The notes under the pieces were generated by a model, which saw nothing but the letters and a program-made list of their open reading frames with translations, was not told the DNA's origin and ran no database searches. Positions 8,904-17,540 of a DNA stretch of 64,000 nucleotides are shown here, piece after piece. A program made the translations under genes and the position numbers. Each line of letters opens with the position of its first letter. Within the stretch, counting starts at the first letter, position 1. Origin of the DNA: Flavobacterium sp. IB48 (GTDB taxonomy: Bacteria > Bacteroidota > Bacteroidia > Flavobacteriales > Flavobacteriaceae); NCBI RefSeq assembly GCF_016405855.1, contig NZ_JAEFCA010000004.1, positions 220,075-284,074 of the forward strand. The letters run 5' to 3'.

Positions 8904-9506
8904 ATGTTTCACTTACTTGATATTATTGGGACAATGGCATTTGCCATGTCTGGCGCCCTAACTGCAATGCATAAAAAATTAGATCCGTTTGGAGTTTTTA
9001 TTATTGCATTTGTAACCGCGGTTGGAGGCGGAACGCTTCGTGATGTCTTAATTGGAAGAACTCCTGTTGGCTGGATGCGTGATATGCAATACGTATATGT
9101 GATCATTTTAGGATTTTTTCTAGCAATTCTTTTCAGAAAAAGCTTCGATAAACTTCGTACCTCATTGTTTCTTTTTGATACAATCGGGCTCGGAGTTTTT
9201 ACTTTAATAGGACTTGAAAGAGGCCTTATAACAGGACTTCATCCTGCAATTTGTATTGCGTTAGGAACAATGACTGCCTGCTTTGGTGGTGTAATTCGTG
9301 ATATTTTGTGTAACGAAATTCCAAACGTTTTTAGAGAAGAAATCTATGCAACGATCTGTATTTTTGGTGGACTTGTATTTTTTGGATTACGAAAACTAAA
9401 TCTCAATGACGATATCTTATATCTGGTTACCTCTCTGGTTATTATTGTGATTAGATTGTTGGCAGTAAAATACAAATGGCATTTAAAGGCATTTGATCAT
9501 ATGTAA
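8904..9506 (+). CDS. TRIC/YicG-family cation channel protein
   Basis: A 200-residue polytopic protein made of two homologous halves, each with an IG-x-hydrophobic motif and a glycine kink: GGGTLRDVLIG in the first and GGVIRDILCNE in the second. This is the pattern of the UPF0126/TRIC family. Bacterial members form homotrimeric monovalent cation channels. About seven helices can be drawn. I place the start at ATG 8904; a TTG at 8880 would add eight residues that do not match the family. It is followed after 6 bp by the acyltransferase gene, so read-through into the polysaccharide genes is possible. Confidence 0.88.
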   Translation: MFHLLDIIGTMAFAMSGALTAMHKKLDPFGVFIIAFVTAVGGGTLRDVLIGRTPVGWMRDMQYVYVIILGFFLAILFRKSFDKLRTSLFLFDTIGLGVFTLIGLERGLITGLHPAICIALGTMTACFGGVIRDILCNEIPNVFREEIYATICIFGGLVFFGLRKLNLNDDILYLVTSLVIIVIRLLAVKYKWHLKAFDHM

Positions 9507-9512
9507 TTAAGT

Positions 9513-10490
9513 ATGACGAAATTTACCATTAAAAAATACGATCAGAATGATTATTTAGTTTGGAACGATTTTGTCGCTCAGGCCAAAAATGCCACGTTTT
9601 TATTTCATCGCGATTTTATGGAATACCATAAAGATCGATTCGAAGATTTTTCGCTTTTAGTATTTGAAGATGAAAAATTGTATGCTATTCTTCCAGCCAA
9701 TAAAAAAGGAAAAGCGCTATATTCTCATCAAGGTTTAACTTATGGTGGACTTGTTTATAATGAGCAAACCAAACAAAAAGCAGTTATTGAAATACTGAGA
9801 GATATATTGTTTTTTCTGAATGAAAATAATTTTGATACATTACATCTTAAAACCCTCCCTTCAATTTATCAGCTAAAACCGGCTGAGGAAATTTTATATG
9901 GTTTGTTTTTGGCAGAAGCAAAGCTGGTTAGAAGAGACTCTCTTTCTGTAATTGATTTACAGCAGGAGAAAACAATGTCGAAAATTAGAAAAAGAGGACT
10001 TAAAAAAGCAATTTCCAATAAATTGATTATTAAAGAAGATAATGATTTTGAATTGTTTTGGAGCAAAATTCTCATTCCGAATTTAGAAAAAACACATGAT
10101 GCCATACCAGTTCATTCAATTGAGGAAATAAATAAACTGAAATCGCTTTTTCCTGAAAATATTCATCAATTTAATGTTTACAAAAATGATGAGATTGTAG
10201 GCGGAACAACGATTTTTGAAACAAAAAATGTGGCACATTGCCAGTATATTTCAAAAAAACCAGACCAAGAAGATTTAGGAAGTTTAGATTATCTTTTTCA
10301 TTATCTGATTCATGAACGTTTTTCTGAAAAACGCTTTTTTGATTTTGGAATTTCAAATGAAAATCAAGGAAAAAAACTAAACGAAGGACTAGCTTATTGG
10401 AAGGAAAGTTTTGGCGCAAGTACTATTGTACAAGATTTTTATGAAGTTAACACCGCCAATTATACTAAACTAGAGGACATTCTTATTTAA
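9513..10490 (+). CDS. FemAB/GNAT-fold acyltransferase of the glycan locus
   Basis: The 325-residue protein has the doubled GNAT layout of FemAB-like enzymes. The first half ends near TLHLKTLPSIYQ; the second contains RKRGLKKAISNKLIIKED, NEIVGG-type strand residues DEIVGGTTIFE, and DYLFHYLIHERF followed by FDFGISNENQGKKLNEGLAYWKE-like motifs seen in GNAT_6/FemAB families. It lies 13 bp before the sugar aminotransferase gene. In Flavobacterium glycan loci such a gene commonly accompanies a DegT aminotransferase and a ketoisomerase, so N-acylation of the amino sugar is a reasonable inference. The substrate is not shown by the sequence. Confidence 0.72.
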   Translation: MTKFTIKKYDQNDYLVWNDFVAQAKNATFLFHRDFMEYHKDRFEDFSLLVFEDEKLYAILPANKKGKALYSHQGLTYGGLVYNEQTKQKAVIEILRDILFFLNENNFDTLHLKTLPSIYQLKPAEEILYGLFLAEAKLVRRDSLSVIDLQQEKTMSKIRKRGLKKAISNKLIIKEDNDFELFWSKILIPNLEKTHDAIPVHSIEEINKLKSLFPENIHQFNVYKNDEIVGGTTIFETKNVAHCQYISKKPDQEDLGSLDYLFHYLIHERFSEKRFFDFGISNENQGKKLNEGLAYWKESFGASTIVQDFYEVNTANYTKLEDILI

Positions 10491-10503
10491 AAATAGAACA
10501 TCG

Positions 10504-11604
10504 ATGATATCTTTTCTTGATCTTAAAAAAATAAATGAACCTTATGAAACTGCTTTTCAAGAAAAACTGAAATCGGTTTTAGAAAATGGCTGGTATATTT
10601 TAGGGAAAGAAGTAGAAACATTTGAAAAGGCTTTTGCCCAATATTGCCAATCTAAATATTGTGTTGGAGTAGGAAACGGATTTGATGCTTTGGTTCTTAT
10701 TTTTAAAGGTTATATCGAACTCAAGAAACTCAAAAAAGGAGACGAAGTTATTGTTCCTGCAAATACCTATATTGCAAGTATTTTAGCCATTTTGCAAGCA
10801 GATTTAGTTCCTGTTTTGGTTGAACCAAGATTGGATACTTATAATATAAATCCAGATTTGATCGAGGAGAACATAACTCCCAAAACTAGAGCTATTTTGG
10901 CTGTTCATTTATACGGACAAATAGCTGAAATGGAAAGAATAACGAAAATTGCAGAAAAGCATAATTTGGTTATTGTAGAAGATTGTGCACAATCGCACGG
11001 ATCAATTGACAACCAATACTTAACAAATAATAATCTAAATTCGGCTTGCGCTTACAGCTTTTATCCAGGAAAAAACTTAGGATGTTTAGGCGATGGTGGA
11101 GCTATTACTACAAATAATGCAGCGCTGGCAAAAGTGCTTTTTTCGCTTCGAAATTATGGTTCGGAGACAAAATATTATAATGATTATGTAGGTTTGAATT
11201 CACGATTAGATGAAATACAGGCTGGTTTTTTAAATCTGAAATTACCCAATTTAAATTCGGATAACGAGAAAAGAAGAATCATTGCAAAACGATATCTTTC
11301 AGAAATTAAAAACGATAAGATAGTGCTTCCGTTCTGGGATTTTTCAGCCAATCATGTTTTTCACTTATTTGTCATTCGAACAGAAAATAGAGCACATTTG
11401 CAAGAATATCTAGCTCAACATACTATTCAAACCGTCATTCATTATCCAATTCCGCCACATAAGCAAAAAGCTTTTTCTGAGTTGAATAATCTTTCGTTTC
11501 CAATTACCGAGAAAATTCATAATGAAGTTCTGAGTCTGCCGATGAGTCCAGTTTTAACGCACGCTGAGGTTGATTTTATTGTAGAAACTCTAAATCGATA
11601 CTAA
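10504..11604 (+). CDS. DegT/DnrJ/EryC1 sugar aminotransferase (FdtB-like)
   Basis: A 366-residue PLP enzyme of the fold-I DegT/DnrJ/EryC1/StrS family. The Schiff-base Lys is in SFYPGKNLGCLGDGGAI; VEDCAQSHGS supplies the cofactor Asp/Gln; GNGFDAL and NTYIASILAI are family motifs. Members aminate keto-sugar nucleotides. Together with the FdtA/QdtA-like ketoisomerase at 14167-14574 it would make a dTDP-3-amino-3,6-dideoxyhexose (Fuc3N or Qui3N type). The thymidylyltransferase and dehydratase that feed the pathway are not in this window. The stop is followed by one base and then the Wzx start, so the two are likely coupled. Confidence 0.9.
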   Translation: MISFLDLKKINEPYETAFQEKLKSVLENGWYILGKEVETFEKAFAQYCQSKYCVGVGNGFDALVLIFKGYIELKKLKKGDEVIVPANTYIASILAILQADLVPVLVEPRLDTYNINPDLIEENITPKTRAILAVHLYGQIAEMERITKIAEKHNLVIVEDCAQSHGSIDNQYLTNNNLNSACAYSFYPGKNLGCLGDGGAITTNNAALAKVLFSLRNYGSETKYYNDYVGLNSRLDEIQAGFLNLKLPNLNSDNEKRRIIAKRYLSEIKNDKIVLPFWDFSANHVFHLFVIRTENRAHLQEYLAQHTIQTVIHYPIPPHKQKAFSELNNLSFPITEKIHNEVLSLPMSPVLTHAEVDFIVETLNRY

Positions 11605-11605
11605 T

Positions 11606-12883
11606 TTGAATTTTTATAAAAAAATAGTTCAAACGGGTTTGTTTAAGGTTACTTCTTTGAACAGTTTAAGCGTTGCGCTGAAAATAGGAATCGGATTGAT
11701 TACGTCAAAAATATTGGCTGTTTTTGTAGGTCCAAACGGAATGGCGTTGGTTGGAAATCTTCGTAATTTTTTAACTTCTCTGGAGACCATTTCTGTTTTA
11801 GGTTTTCAAAACGGAATTGTAAAATATACAGCCGAAAACGAAAAGAGTAGGATAGAACTTCAAAAGATAATCACAACCGTTTTTATCACTCTATTGCTTA
11901 TTGCGGGGCTTTTAAGCATTTTCTTATTTCTAACAGCTTCTTATTGGAATAACAAAATTTTTGGAGACAATCTAGAATATCTTATTGTTTTTAAAGTTTT
12001 GGCATTGGTTTTACCCGGATATGGACTTTCTGTTTTTTTTATAGCAATAATTAATGGCTTGGGTAAATTCAAAAAAGTAATCTCAATTAATATTGTCGGA
12101 AATATTATGGGTTTAATGGCCTCTCTTTTTCTGATTACGCAGTTTAAAACTATTGGAGCTTTAATGTCAATTGTAATTACTCCTGCATTATTATTTTTTG
12201 TCACTTTTTATCTGATTCAGAAAGAGATTCAGTTTTTTCAAATCATAAGATTTCATTTGTTCGATTTCCGAATTCTAAAAAACCTTTCGTCTTATTCCTT
12301 AATGGCTGTGGTTTCATCTGTTTTTGGACCTTTTGTATTTCTATCTATTCGAAATCATATTATTCATGATTTAGGAATAGAACAAGCAGGATATTGGGAA
12401 ACTATGACAAGAATTTCTACTTATTATTTGATGTTTGCCAGTACAATTTTAAGTGTTTATTTTTTGCCGAAATTATCTAAAGCTCAAAATGGTTTAGAAA
12501 CCAAAAACATTTTCTTGCAGTATTATAAATACATTTTACCTGTTTTTGTTTGTGGATTAACGGTGATTTATCTAATGAGATTTTTTATTATTCGACTGCT
12601 TTTTACAAAAGAATTTTTGCCCGTTACCGATTTGTTTTTCTGGCAGCTGTTAGGAGATATTTTTAAAATTGCTTCGCTTATTTTAGGTTATCAATTGTTT
12701 GCCAAAAAAAAGACTTCTGCATTCATTTTAAGTGAGTTGTTTTCGCTTGTAATATTGTACTTTTTTAGTTTGTACTTTATTCGAATTTATGGAATTGAAG
12801 GAGTTGTTATAGGGTATGCATTAGATAATTTTATTTACTTTCTTGTATTGTTTTTCTACTTTAGATCTGTTTTTAAACAATGA
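11606..12883 (+). CDS. O-antigen translocase (Wzx-type flippase, MOP superfamily)
   Basis: A 425-residue protein with 12 or more hydrophobic helices. Its N-terminus (LFKVTSLNSLSVALKIGIG and LAVFVGPNGMALVGNLRNF) is typical of Bacteroidota O-antigen translocases. Such flippases move undecaprenyl-linked oligosaccharides across the inner membrane. The start appears to be TTG at 11606: it sits one base after the aminotransferase stop and gives the usual N-terminus (NFYKKIVQTGLFKV), while no ATG lies nearby. The 3' end faces a minus-strand glycosyltransferase across a 39-bp gap with no hairpin that I could see. Confidence 0.88.
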   Translation: MNFYKKIVQTGLFKVTSLNSLSVALKIGIGLITSKILAVFVGPNGMALVGNLRNFLTSLETISVLGFQNGIVKYTAENEKSRIELQKIITTVFITLLLIAGLLSIFLFLTASYWNNKIFGDNLEYLIVFKVLALVLPGYGLSVFFIAIINGLGKFKKVISINIVGNIMGLMASLFLITQFKTIGALMSIVITPALLFFVTFYLIQKEIQFFQIIRFHLFDFRILKNLSSYSLMAVVSSVFGPFVFLSIRNHIIHDLGIEQAGYWETMTRISTYYLMFASTILSVYFLPKLSKAQNGLETKNIFLQYYKYILPVFVCGLTVIYLMRFFIIRLLFTKEFLPVTDLFFWQLLGDIFKIASLILGYQLFAKKKTSAFILSELFSLVILYFFSLYFIRIYGIEGVVIGYALDNFIYFLVLFFYFRSVFKQ

Positions 12884-12922
12884 TTTTTAGGCTGCTCAAA
12901 TTTGTCTAAGGTTAAAATAGAG

Positions 12923-14062
12923 TTAGAAATTTTTCCAGACATCAAGATATTGCTGTGCAACTTTGATATAATCATGTTCCTTTTCAATAAACGCTCTTGC
13001 GCGTTTTCCTATTGCCGTAATCTCAGTCGGATTTTCTATAAGAAAAGATAGTTCGTCAACAAGATAATCAACATCAGGAAGTGCATTAATACACACTCTT
13101 TCGGATATTTTGTAATACTCCATAAATTCAGATTCAGCACCTGTAAACACTACTTTGCCTTTTGCCATTGCTTCGAGTGCATTATATCCTTGATCACAGG
13201 AATAAGCTTGATCTAATAAGATATGTGCTTTGTTATACAGTTCAATATAAACAGGATAAGGAATTGTATTTGCGATTATTATTTCGACTTTGTCAGAGTA
13301 CTTTTTTTGAATTATATCTAAAGCTTTTTCAAAAAACAGAATACCTTTTTGATGGTAACTCCATTTGCTTATGCCGAGAAAAATAATAATCTTTTCGGCT
13401 ATAACAAGTTCTTCAGAAATTAGTTTTTTGGTATTGACAGGACAGGGAATAAATCCTGAGTATTTTGGATTTTTACTATTTGCCTCAACATAATCAAAAT
13501 CAGTTGCAATGATTCCATTAAATTTTGCTTTAATAAAATCGTGTATTTTAGAATGGCTTTTGCTAAGATAAGCATAGAAAGCTTTAAATTCTTTGTCTTC
13601 TTTAGGATTCGTAAAATAAGGCTGAAGAATTGATTTTTTAGATGGATTTTCAATGTAATATGTGAGTGTAGAATAATCAATTCCAGTAGATAGCATGAAA
13701 GCTTTTTTGTTTGCAGAACAAAGCTTTTTCATAAGATAAAGCTCAAAACCCGAAGTCGTCTTTACAGAAGCTTCATTTATAAACTGAACTACATCAAAGT
13801 TTTGTAATTTGGGTAGAAATAGAAAAAAACGAAATCCAGTTTCTAATCCAGCAAAATCAAATTTAAATAAGCGATAAATTATTTTTCGAGGAATAGTAAG
13901 AACCTTAAAATTAAGATACTTAGGTTCGTAATTATAATCAAGAGGATATTTTCTAAAGCCGTCTTTATTTCCAATTAAAACAACTTCATGACCGAGTTCA
14001 AGCAATCCTTCTTTTAAAGAATTATGCAAAAGACTGTATTCGCCAACAAGTAAAACCCTCAT
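12923..14062 (-). CDS. GT-B glycosyltransferase (family 1/4 type)
   Basis: A 379-residue GT-B protein. The N-terminal domain begins MRVLLVGEYSLLHNSLKEGL, a usual start for family 1/4 transferases. The C-terminal domain has IIFLGISKWSYHQKGILFFE and DQAYSCDQGYNALEAMAKGKVV, which supplies the donor-binding Glu region. It would transfer a sugar from a nucleotide donor to the lipid-linked glycan at the inner face of the membrane. It is transcribed against the Wzx gene and divergent from the ketoisomerase gene (104 bp apart). Donor and acceptor cannot be predicted. Confidence 0.82.
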   Translation of the reverse strand: MRVLLVGEYSLLHNSLKEGLLELGHEVVLIGNKDGFRKYPLDYNYEPKYLNFKVLTIPRKIIYRLFKFDFAGLETGFRFFLFLPKLQNFDVVQFINEASVKTTSGFELYLMKKLCSANKKAFMLSTGIDYSTLTYYIENPSKKSILQPYFTNPKEDKEFKAFYAYLSKSHSKIHDFIKAKFNGIIATDFDYVEANSKNPKYSGFIPCPVNTKKLISEELVIAEKIIIFLGISKWSYHQKGILFFEKALDIIQKKYSDKVEIIIANTIPYPVYIELYNKAHILLDQAYSCDQGYNALEAMAKGKVVFTGAESEFMEYYKISERVCINALPDVDYLVDELSFLIENPTEITAIGKRARAFIEKEHDYIKVAQQYLDVWKNF

Positions 14063-14166
14063 TAATGTTATATTTGATACGAAATTAAGAAATCAATAAT
14101 TAATATTTGCGATCTAAAGGCATATATCATTAACAAGCATTTTGAGGAATGTTTTAAAATAGTAAT

Positions 14167-14574
14167 ATGGAAACGACAATTAATGATATTCAATACATAA
14201 AATTTCCGGTAGTAGAGGATGTTAGAGGTAATTTGGCTTTTATACAAAATGATATTTTACCTTTTGAGTTTAAGCGAATTTATTACCTTTTTGATATCCC
14301 GAGCAATGCTTTTCGAGGAGGCCATTCGCATATAGAACAGCATGAAATTTTAGTGGCGCTTAGTGGCAGTTTTTATGTTACATTGGATGATGGTTTTCAA
14401 AAAACTAAAATTTTACTAAATAAGCCAGATGTGGGATTGCATTTAGTCAATGGATTGTGGCGTGAACTTGAAGATTTTTCTTCTGGAGCTGTATGTCTTG
14501 TTTTAGCATCAGATGTTTTTGATGAAGATGATTACATAAGAGATTATGACAAATTTTTGATGTTTAAAAAATGA
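14167..14574 (+). CDS. WxcM/FdtA-like sugar 3,4-ketoisomerase
   Basis: A 135-residue cupin. The motif FRGGHSHIEQHEILVALSG carries the paired His residues of the FdtA/QdtA/WxcM active site, followed by FYVTLDDG and PDVGLHLVNGLWREL. Such enzymes convert dTDP-4-keto-6-deoxyglucose to the 3-keto sugar that the DegT-family aminotransferase uses. They are usually adjacent to the acyltransferase and aminotransferase; here 2.5 kb (a flippase and a glycosyltransferase gene) separate them. It overlaps the next gene by 4 bp (ATGA). Assignment to the Fuc3N versus the Qui3N branch is not possible by eye. Confidence 0.85.
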   Translation: METTINDIQYIKFPVVEDVRGNLAFIQNDILPFEFKRIYYLFDIPSNAFRGGHSHIEQHEILVALSGSFYVTLDDGFQKTKILLNKPDVGLHLVNGLWRELEDFSSGAVCLVLASDVFDEDDYIRDYDKFLMFKK

Positions 14575-15659
14575 GGTTATTATACATCACCCAAAGAATT
14601 AATGAAGAAGGAGGGGTTCAGCGCGTACTTTCTGTAAAAACAGATTATTTAATAAAAAAATGGAATTATCAAATTTCTATCATCACGCAGAATGATGGGG
14701 ATTCAGATGTGTTTTTCGAATTTAATAAAGCAATAAGTTTTTACGATATTTCATTAAAAAAAGGTAAACTTTTGAATTTGATTGAATATAAAAAACAACT
14801 TCAAAAATACATTAGTCTATTACAACCTGATTGCATAATCATCTCTGACTTTGCATTAAAATCATTTTCAATTCCATTATTTTTAAAAACAGACGTTCCT
14901 ATTATATTTGAAGCTCATGGCTCAAGATTTAATGAATATAGAAAAACATTTTTTGGGAGATTTACGGGTAAATTAAAATATGAATATCGGAACTACTGTG
15001 CTTCTAAATTTTTATTTTTCGTTGCATTATCAAAAGAAAGTTTAGAAGAATGGTCTATTAAAAACGGAAGAGTAATTTCTAATCCGTTATGGTTTAAAAT
15101 GATCCAAACTGCAGAATTGGAAGAAAAGAAAATTATAATGGTTGCCAGACATTCTTATGAAAAAGGAATTGACAGAATATTGAAAATGTGGCCATTGATA
15201 GTACAGAAATATCCAGAATGGAAATTGGAAATTTTTGGAAAATCAAATAAAACACTTCAGCTTGAAAAACAGCAGAATGATAAAAATATTACATTCTCTA
15301 ATCCAGTGCATAATATTCAGGAAATCTATAAATCGGCTTCAATATTGGTAATGACTTCTCGAAATGAAGCGTTACCAATGGTATTAATTGAAGCTATGGC
15401 TATTGGTCTTCCTTGTGTGGCTTATGATTGTCCTGTAGGTCCAAAAGCCATTATTAGAAACAATGAGAATGGTTTTCTTATTGACGAAGATGATGAAACG
15501 TCTTTCATTGAAAAATTAAGTTTATTAATCGAAGACGAAATGTTACGAAAAAAAATGGGAGTAAAAGCCCAAGAAAGTGTTCAAAAGTATGATATGGATA
15601 TTATAATGCAACAATGGAAAAATTTCTTTGAAGAAATTGTAAAAACTAATTTAAAGTAG
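14571..15659 (+). CDS. Glycosyltransferase family 4-type
   Basis: A 362-residue GT-B enzyme. The N-terminus MRLLYITQRINEEGGVQRVL holds the GGVQRV acceptor loop, and the C-terminal half has IIMVARHSYEKGIDRIL, ILVMTSRNEALPMVLIEAMA (the EX7E-type donor site) and GLPCVAYDCPVGP. It resembles amino-sugar or galactose transferases of family 4, but the donor is not determined. The start overlaps the ketoisomerase stop by ATGA, so they form an operon. The last 14 bp overlap the 3' end of the convergent family 2 glycosyltransferase gene. Confidence 0.87.
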   Translation: MRLLYITQRINEEGGVQRVLSVKTDYLIKKWNYQISIITQNDGDSDVFFEFNKAISFYDISLKKGKLLNLIEYKKQLQKYISLLQPDCIIISDFALKSFSIPLFLKTDVPIIFEAHGSRFNEYRKTFFGRFTGKLKYEYRNYCASKFLFFVALSKESLEEWSIKNGRVISNPLWFKMIQTAELEEKKIIMVARHSYEKGIDRILKMWPLIVQKYPEWKLEIFGKSNKTLQLEKQQNDKNITFSNPVHNIQEIYKSASILVMTSRNEALPMVLIEAMAIGLPCVAYDCPVGPKAIIRNNENGFLIDEDDETSFIEKLSLLIEDEMLRKKMGVKAQESVQKYDMDIIMQQWKNFFEEIVKTNLK

Positions 15660-16527
15660 AATAGTATCCAAGACGATAAATATCAAAAATAAAAAGCGAA
15701 GGCTTTTTACTTAATAATTGTTTTTCCAATAAAGGTCTAAAAATCTTAAAACCGACAGCGATTAAAGCTGTAAGATGATATTTTTTAATGATTTGAAAAT
15801 AATGAGACAGTTTAACGTAATCTGGAGAAATTAAATTCGAATCGACTAAATTTTTTAAACCTAAGATAGCTTCTTCAGATTTTCTCAAAAATGTTTTGCT
15901 GTCTTCTAATCCAAGATGAAAAACCGGATTATCAATATGAATAACCTTAATTTGATTTTGTTTTAGATCAAAAGAGAACAAAGTGTCTTCGTGTCTCAGA
16001 TTTGGAATTTCTTCGTTAAATCTTACTTTAGAAAAAATGCTTTTTTTAATGAGAAAGTTTAAAGTCAAGAAAGAAAGATACGGATTTTTTATGCGTTCAG
16101 AAACTGGTAGAGCTTCTCTTTCTTTTCCGTAAAACCATCTTAAAAGTTCACTTTTTAAAGGTTTAGAACTTTCATATAAAATTCCTCCGTAGACTATTTT
16201 TTCTTCATTATCGATATAAGAAATGTAGTTTGAAATAAAATCTTTTCCTATTGGCATCGTATCGGCATCCAGAAAAAGTAAATTTTCGTAAAAGGCTTTT
16301 TTGGCTAATAAATTTCGAATAGCACTTCTTCCAATATTTTTCTCTAAAACAACAAAAGAGCAATTTTGAAATTGATCAATTTTTTGATTTTCAATTGTAA
16401 AAAGACTTGAGGCATCGTCAAAGCAAAGAATTTCAAAAATAATCCCACAAGAAGTGCATTGCTTTACGAGCTCGCTTACAAGCGGTAAAACATTACAATT
16501 GTAAATTGGAATTAAAATGGAAAGCAT
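15646..16527 (-). CDS. Glycosyltransferase family 2
   Basis: A 293-residue GT-A protein. It begins [20 protein letters not shown], has the nucleotide-binding segment ILCFDDASS, then VVLEKNIGRSAIRN and the metal-binding DXD-like LFLDADTMPIGKDF. NLRHEDTLFSFDLK carries the (E/D)D catalytic segment. The C-terminus is hydrophobic enough to lie against the membrane. Its ATG shares one base with the ftsE stop (TAATG), so translation is probably coupled to ftsE, an unusual partner. The stop lies 14 bp inside the convergent glycosyltransferase gene. Confidence 0.87.
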   Translation of the reverse strand: MLSILIPIYNCNVLPLVSELVKQCTSCGIIFEILCFDDASSLFTIENQKIDQFQNCSFVVLEKNIGRSAIRNLLAKKAFYENLLFLDADTMPIGKDFISNYISYIDNEEKIVYGGILYESSKPLKSELLRWFYGKEREALPVSERIKNPYLSFLTLNFLIKKSIFSKVRFNEEIPNLRHEDTLFSFDLKQNQIKVIHIDNPVFHLGLEDSKTFLRKSEEAILGLKNLVDSNLISPDYVKLSHYFQIIKKYHLTALIAVGFKIFRPLLEKQLLSKKPSLFIFDIYRLGYYSTLN

Positions 16528-17210
16528 TACACGCTTCTTTGCACCACTTCGAAGATTCTTTCATCTTCGCATTTTAAGGTTTTAGATGGAAATTTCATCA
16601 ATAAAGCATAATCATGAGTCGCCATAATCACAGTTTTACCTGCGGCATTGATCGCTTTTAAAACTTCTAAAACTTCAGAACTAGTTTGAGGATCAAGATT
16701 TCCTGTTGGCTCATCGGCTAAAATAAATTCTGGATCATTAAGAAGCGCTCTTGCAATTGCAACACGCTGCTGTTCTCCTCCAGAAAGTTGATGAGGCATT
16801 TTGTTCATAAAATCTTTCATTCCTACTTTGTCCAAAACTTCATCAATTTTGTGTTGCATAGCTTCTTTTTCAGTCCATCCTGTAGCTCTCAAAACAAAAA
16901 GCATGTTGTCTTTAATAGAACGGTCTGGAAGCAGTTTGAAGTCTTGGAATACAATACCAATTTTACGTCTTAAATAAGGAATGTCGTTTTCTTTTAAAGT
17001 TGCCAAATCAAATTCAACAATATGCCCTTCGCCTTCAATTAACGGTAGATCAGCATATAAAGTTTTAAGAAAACTACTTTTTCCAGAACCGGTTTTCCCG
17101 ATAATGTAGATGAACTCACCATGATTAACATCTAAGTTAATGTGAGATATAATTTTTCTTCCTTCTTGATATATAGTGACTTCTTTAAGAGATAGTACGG
17201 TTTGTGACAT
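16527..17210 (-). CDS. ftsE: Cell-division ABC transporter ATPase FtsE
   Basis: A 227-residue ABC ATPase. It has Walker [11 protein letters not shown], the signature [15 protein letters not shown], Walker [13 protein letters not shown] and the H-loop [11 protein letters not shown]. Length and sequence fit FtsE, which with FtsX activates septal peptidoglycan hydrolases. I start at ATG 17210 ([15 protein letters not shown]); an upstream in-frame ATG at 17276 would add 22 residues that look like translated spacer. No ftsX follows: the next gene is a glycosyltransferase coupled by TAATG, so ftsX must be elsewhere. FtsE-like ATPases of the LolD group are the alternative, but the sequence fits FtsE better. 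Confidence 0.88.
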   Translation of the reverse strand: MSQTVLSLKEVTIYQEGRKIISHINLDVNHGEFIYIIGKTGSGKSSFLKTLYADLPLIEGEGHIVEFDLATLKENDIPYLRRKIGIVFQDFKLLPDRSIKDNMLFVLRATGWTEKEAMQHKIDEVLDKVGMKDFMNKMPHQLSGGEQQRVAIARALLNDPEFILADEPTGNLDPQTSSEVLEVLKAINAAGKTVIMATHDYALLMKFPSKTLKCEDERIFEVVQRSV

Positions 17211-17254
17211 AATAAAATTGGTTTGAATGGTAAAAGTAATAAGATAACGCTTGT

Positions 17255-17273
17255 ATTCAAAATAATTTTGAAT
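17255..17273 (-). promoter_or_regulatory. 19-bp palindrome upstream of ftsE
   Basis: ATTCAAAATAATTTTGAAT is a perfect inverted repeat (8-bp arms, 3-bp centre) 45 bp upstream of the ftsE ATG. It could be an operator. No other site of this form was noticed in the window, so the function is open. Confidence 0.35.
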
Positions 17274-17513
17274 CATTTCTTAGGAAAAAGTTTAAAAACC
17301 AAACTGTATAATCAATATAAGTTCATTTGATAAATAGCAGGAAAGTTTTCTTACGCTTAAAATATCCAATGGCATTTAGTGGGTTTTTATTATTTGTTTT
17401 AGAAAGTTTGAGAACCAATAATTTGAAGTTTTTTAAAGCGTAAAATAGCAGCAGTTTCGTAATTTGTTCATAATAAAACCTCAAAACGTTTCGTTATAAC
17501 CCGTATAAAATGA

Positions 17514-17521
17514 TACATTTG
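17514..17521 (+). promoter_or_regulatory. Putative -7 box TACATTTG for the TPR gene
   Basis: TACATTTG matches the Bacteroidota -7 consensus TAnnTTTG and ends 19 bp before the ATG at 17541. No exact TTG sits at the usual -33 distance. The 330-bp gap 17211-17540 otherwise holds only the ftsE-side palindrome and AT-rich DNA. Confidence 0.5.
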
Positions 17522-17540
17522 AATACTAAATATTACTAAA

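Noticed and set aside
17211..17276. Longer N-terminus for FtsE (22 extra residues)
   Set aside because: The extra residues do not look like an ABC ATPase N-terminus and lie across a palindrome. [11 protein letters not shown] at 17210 fits.
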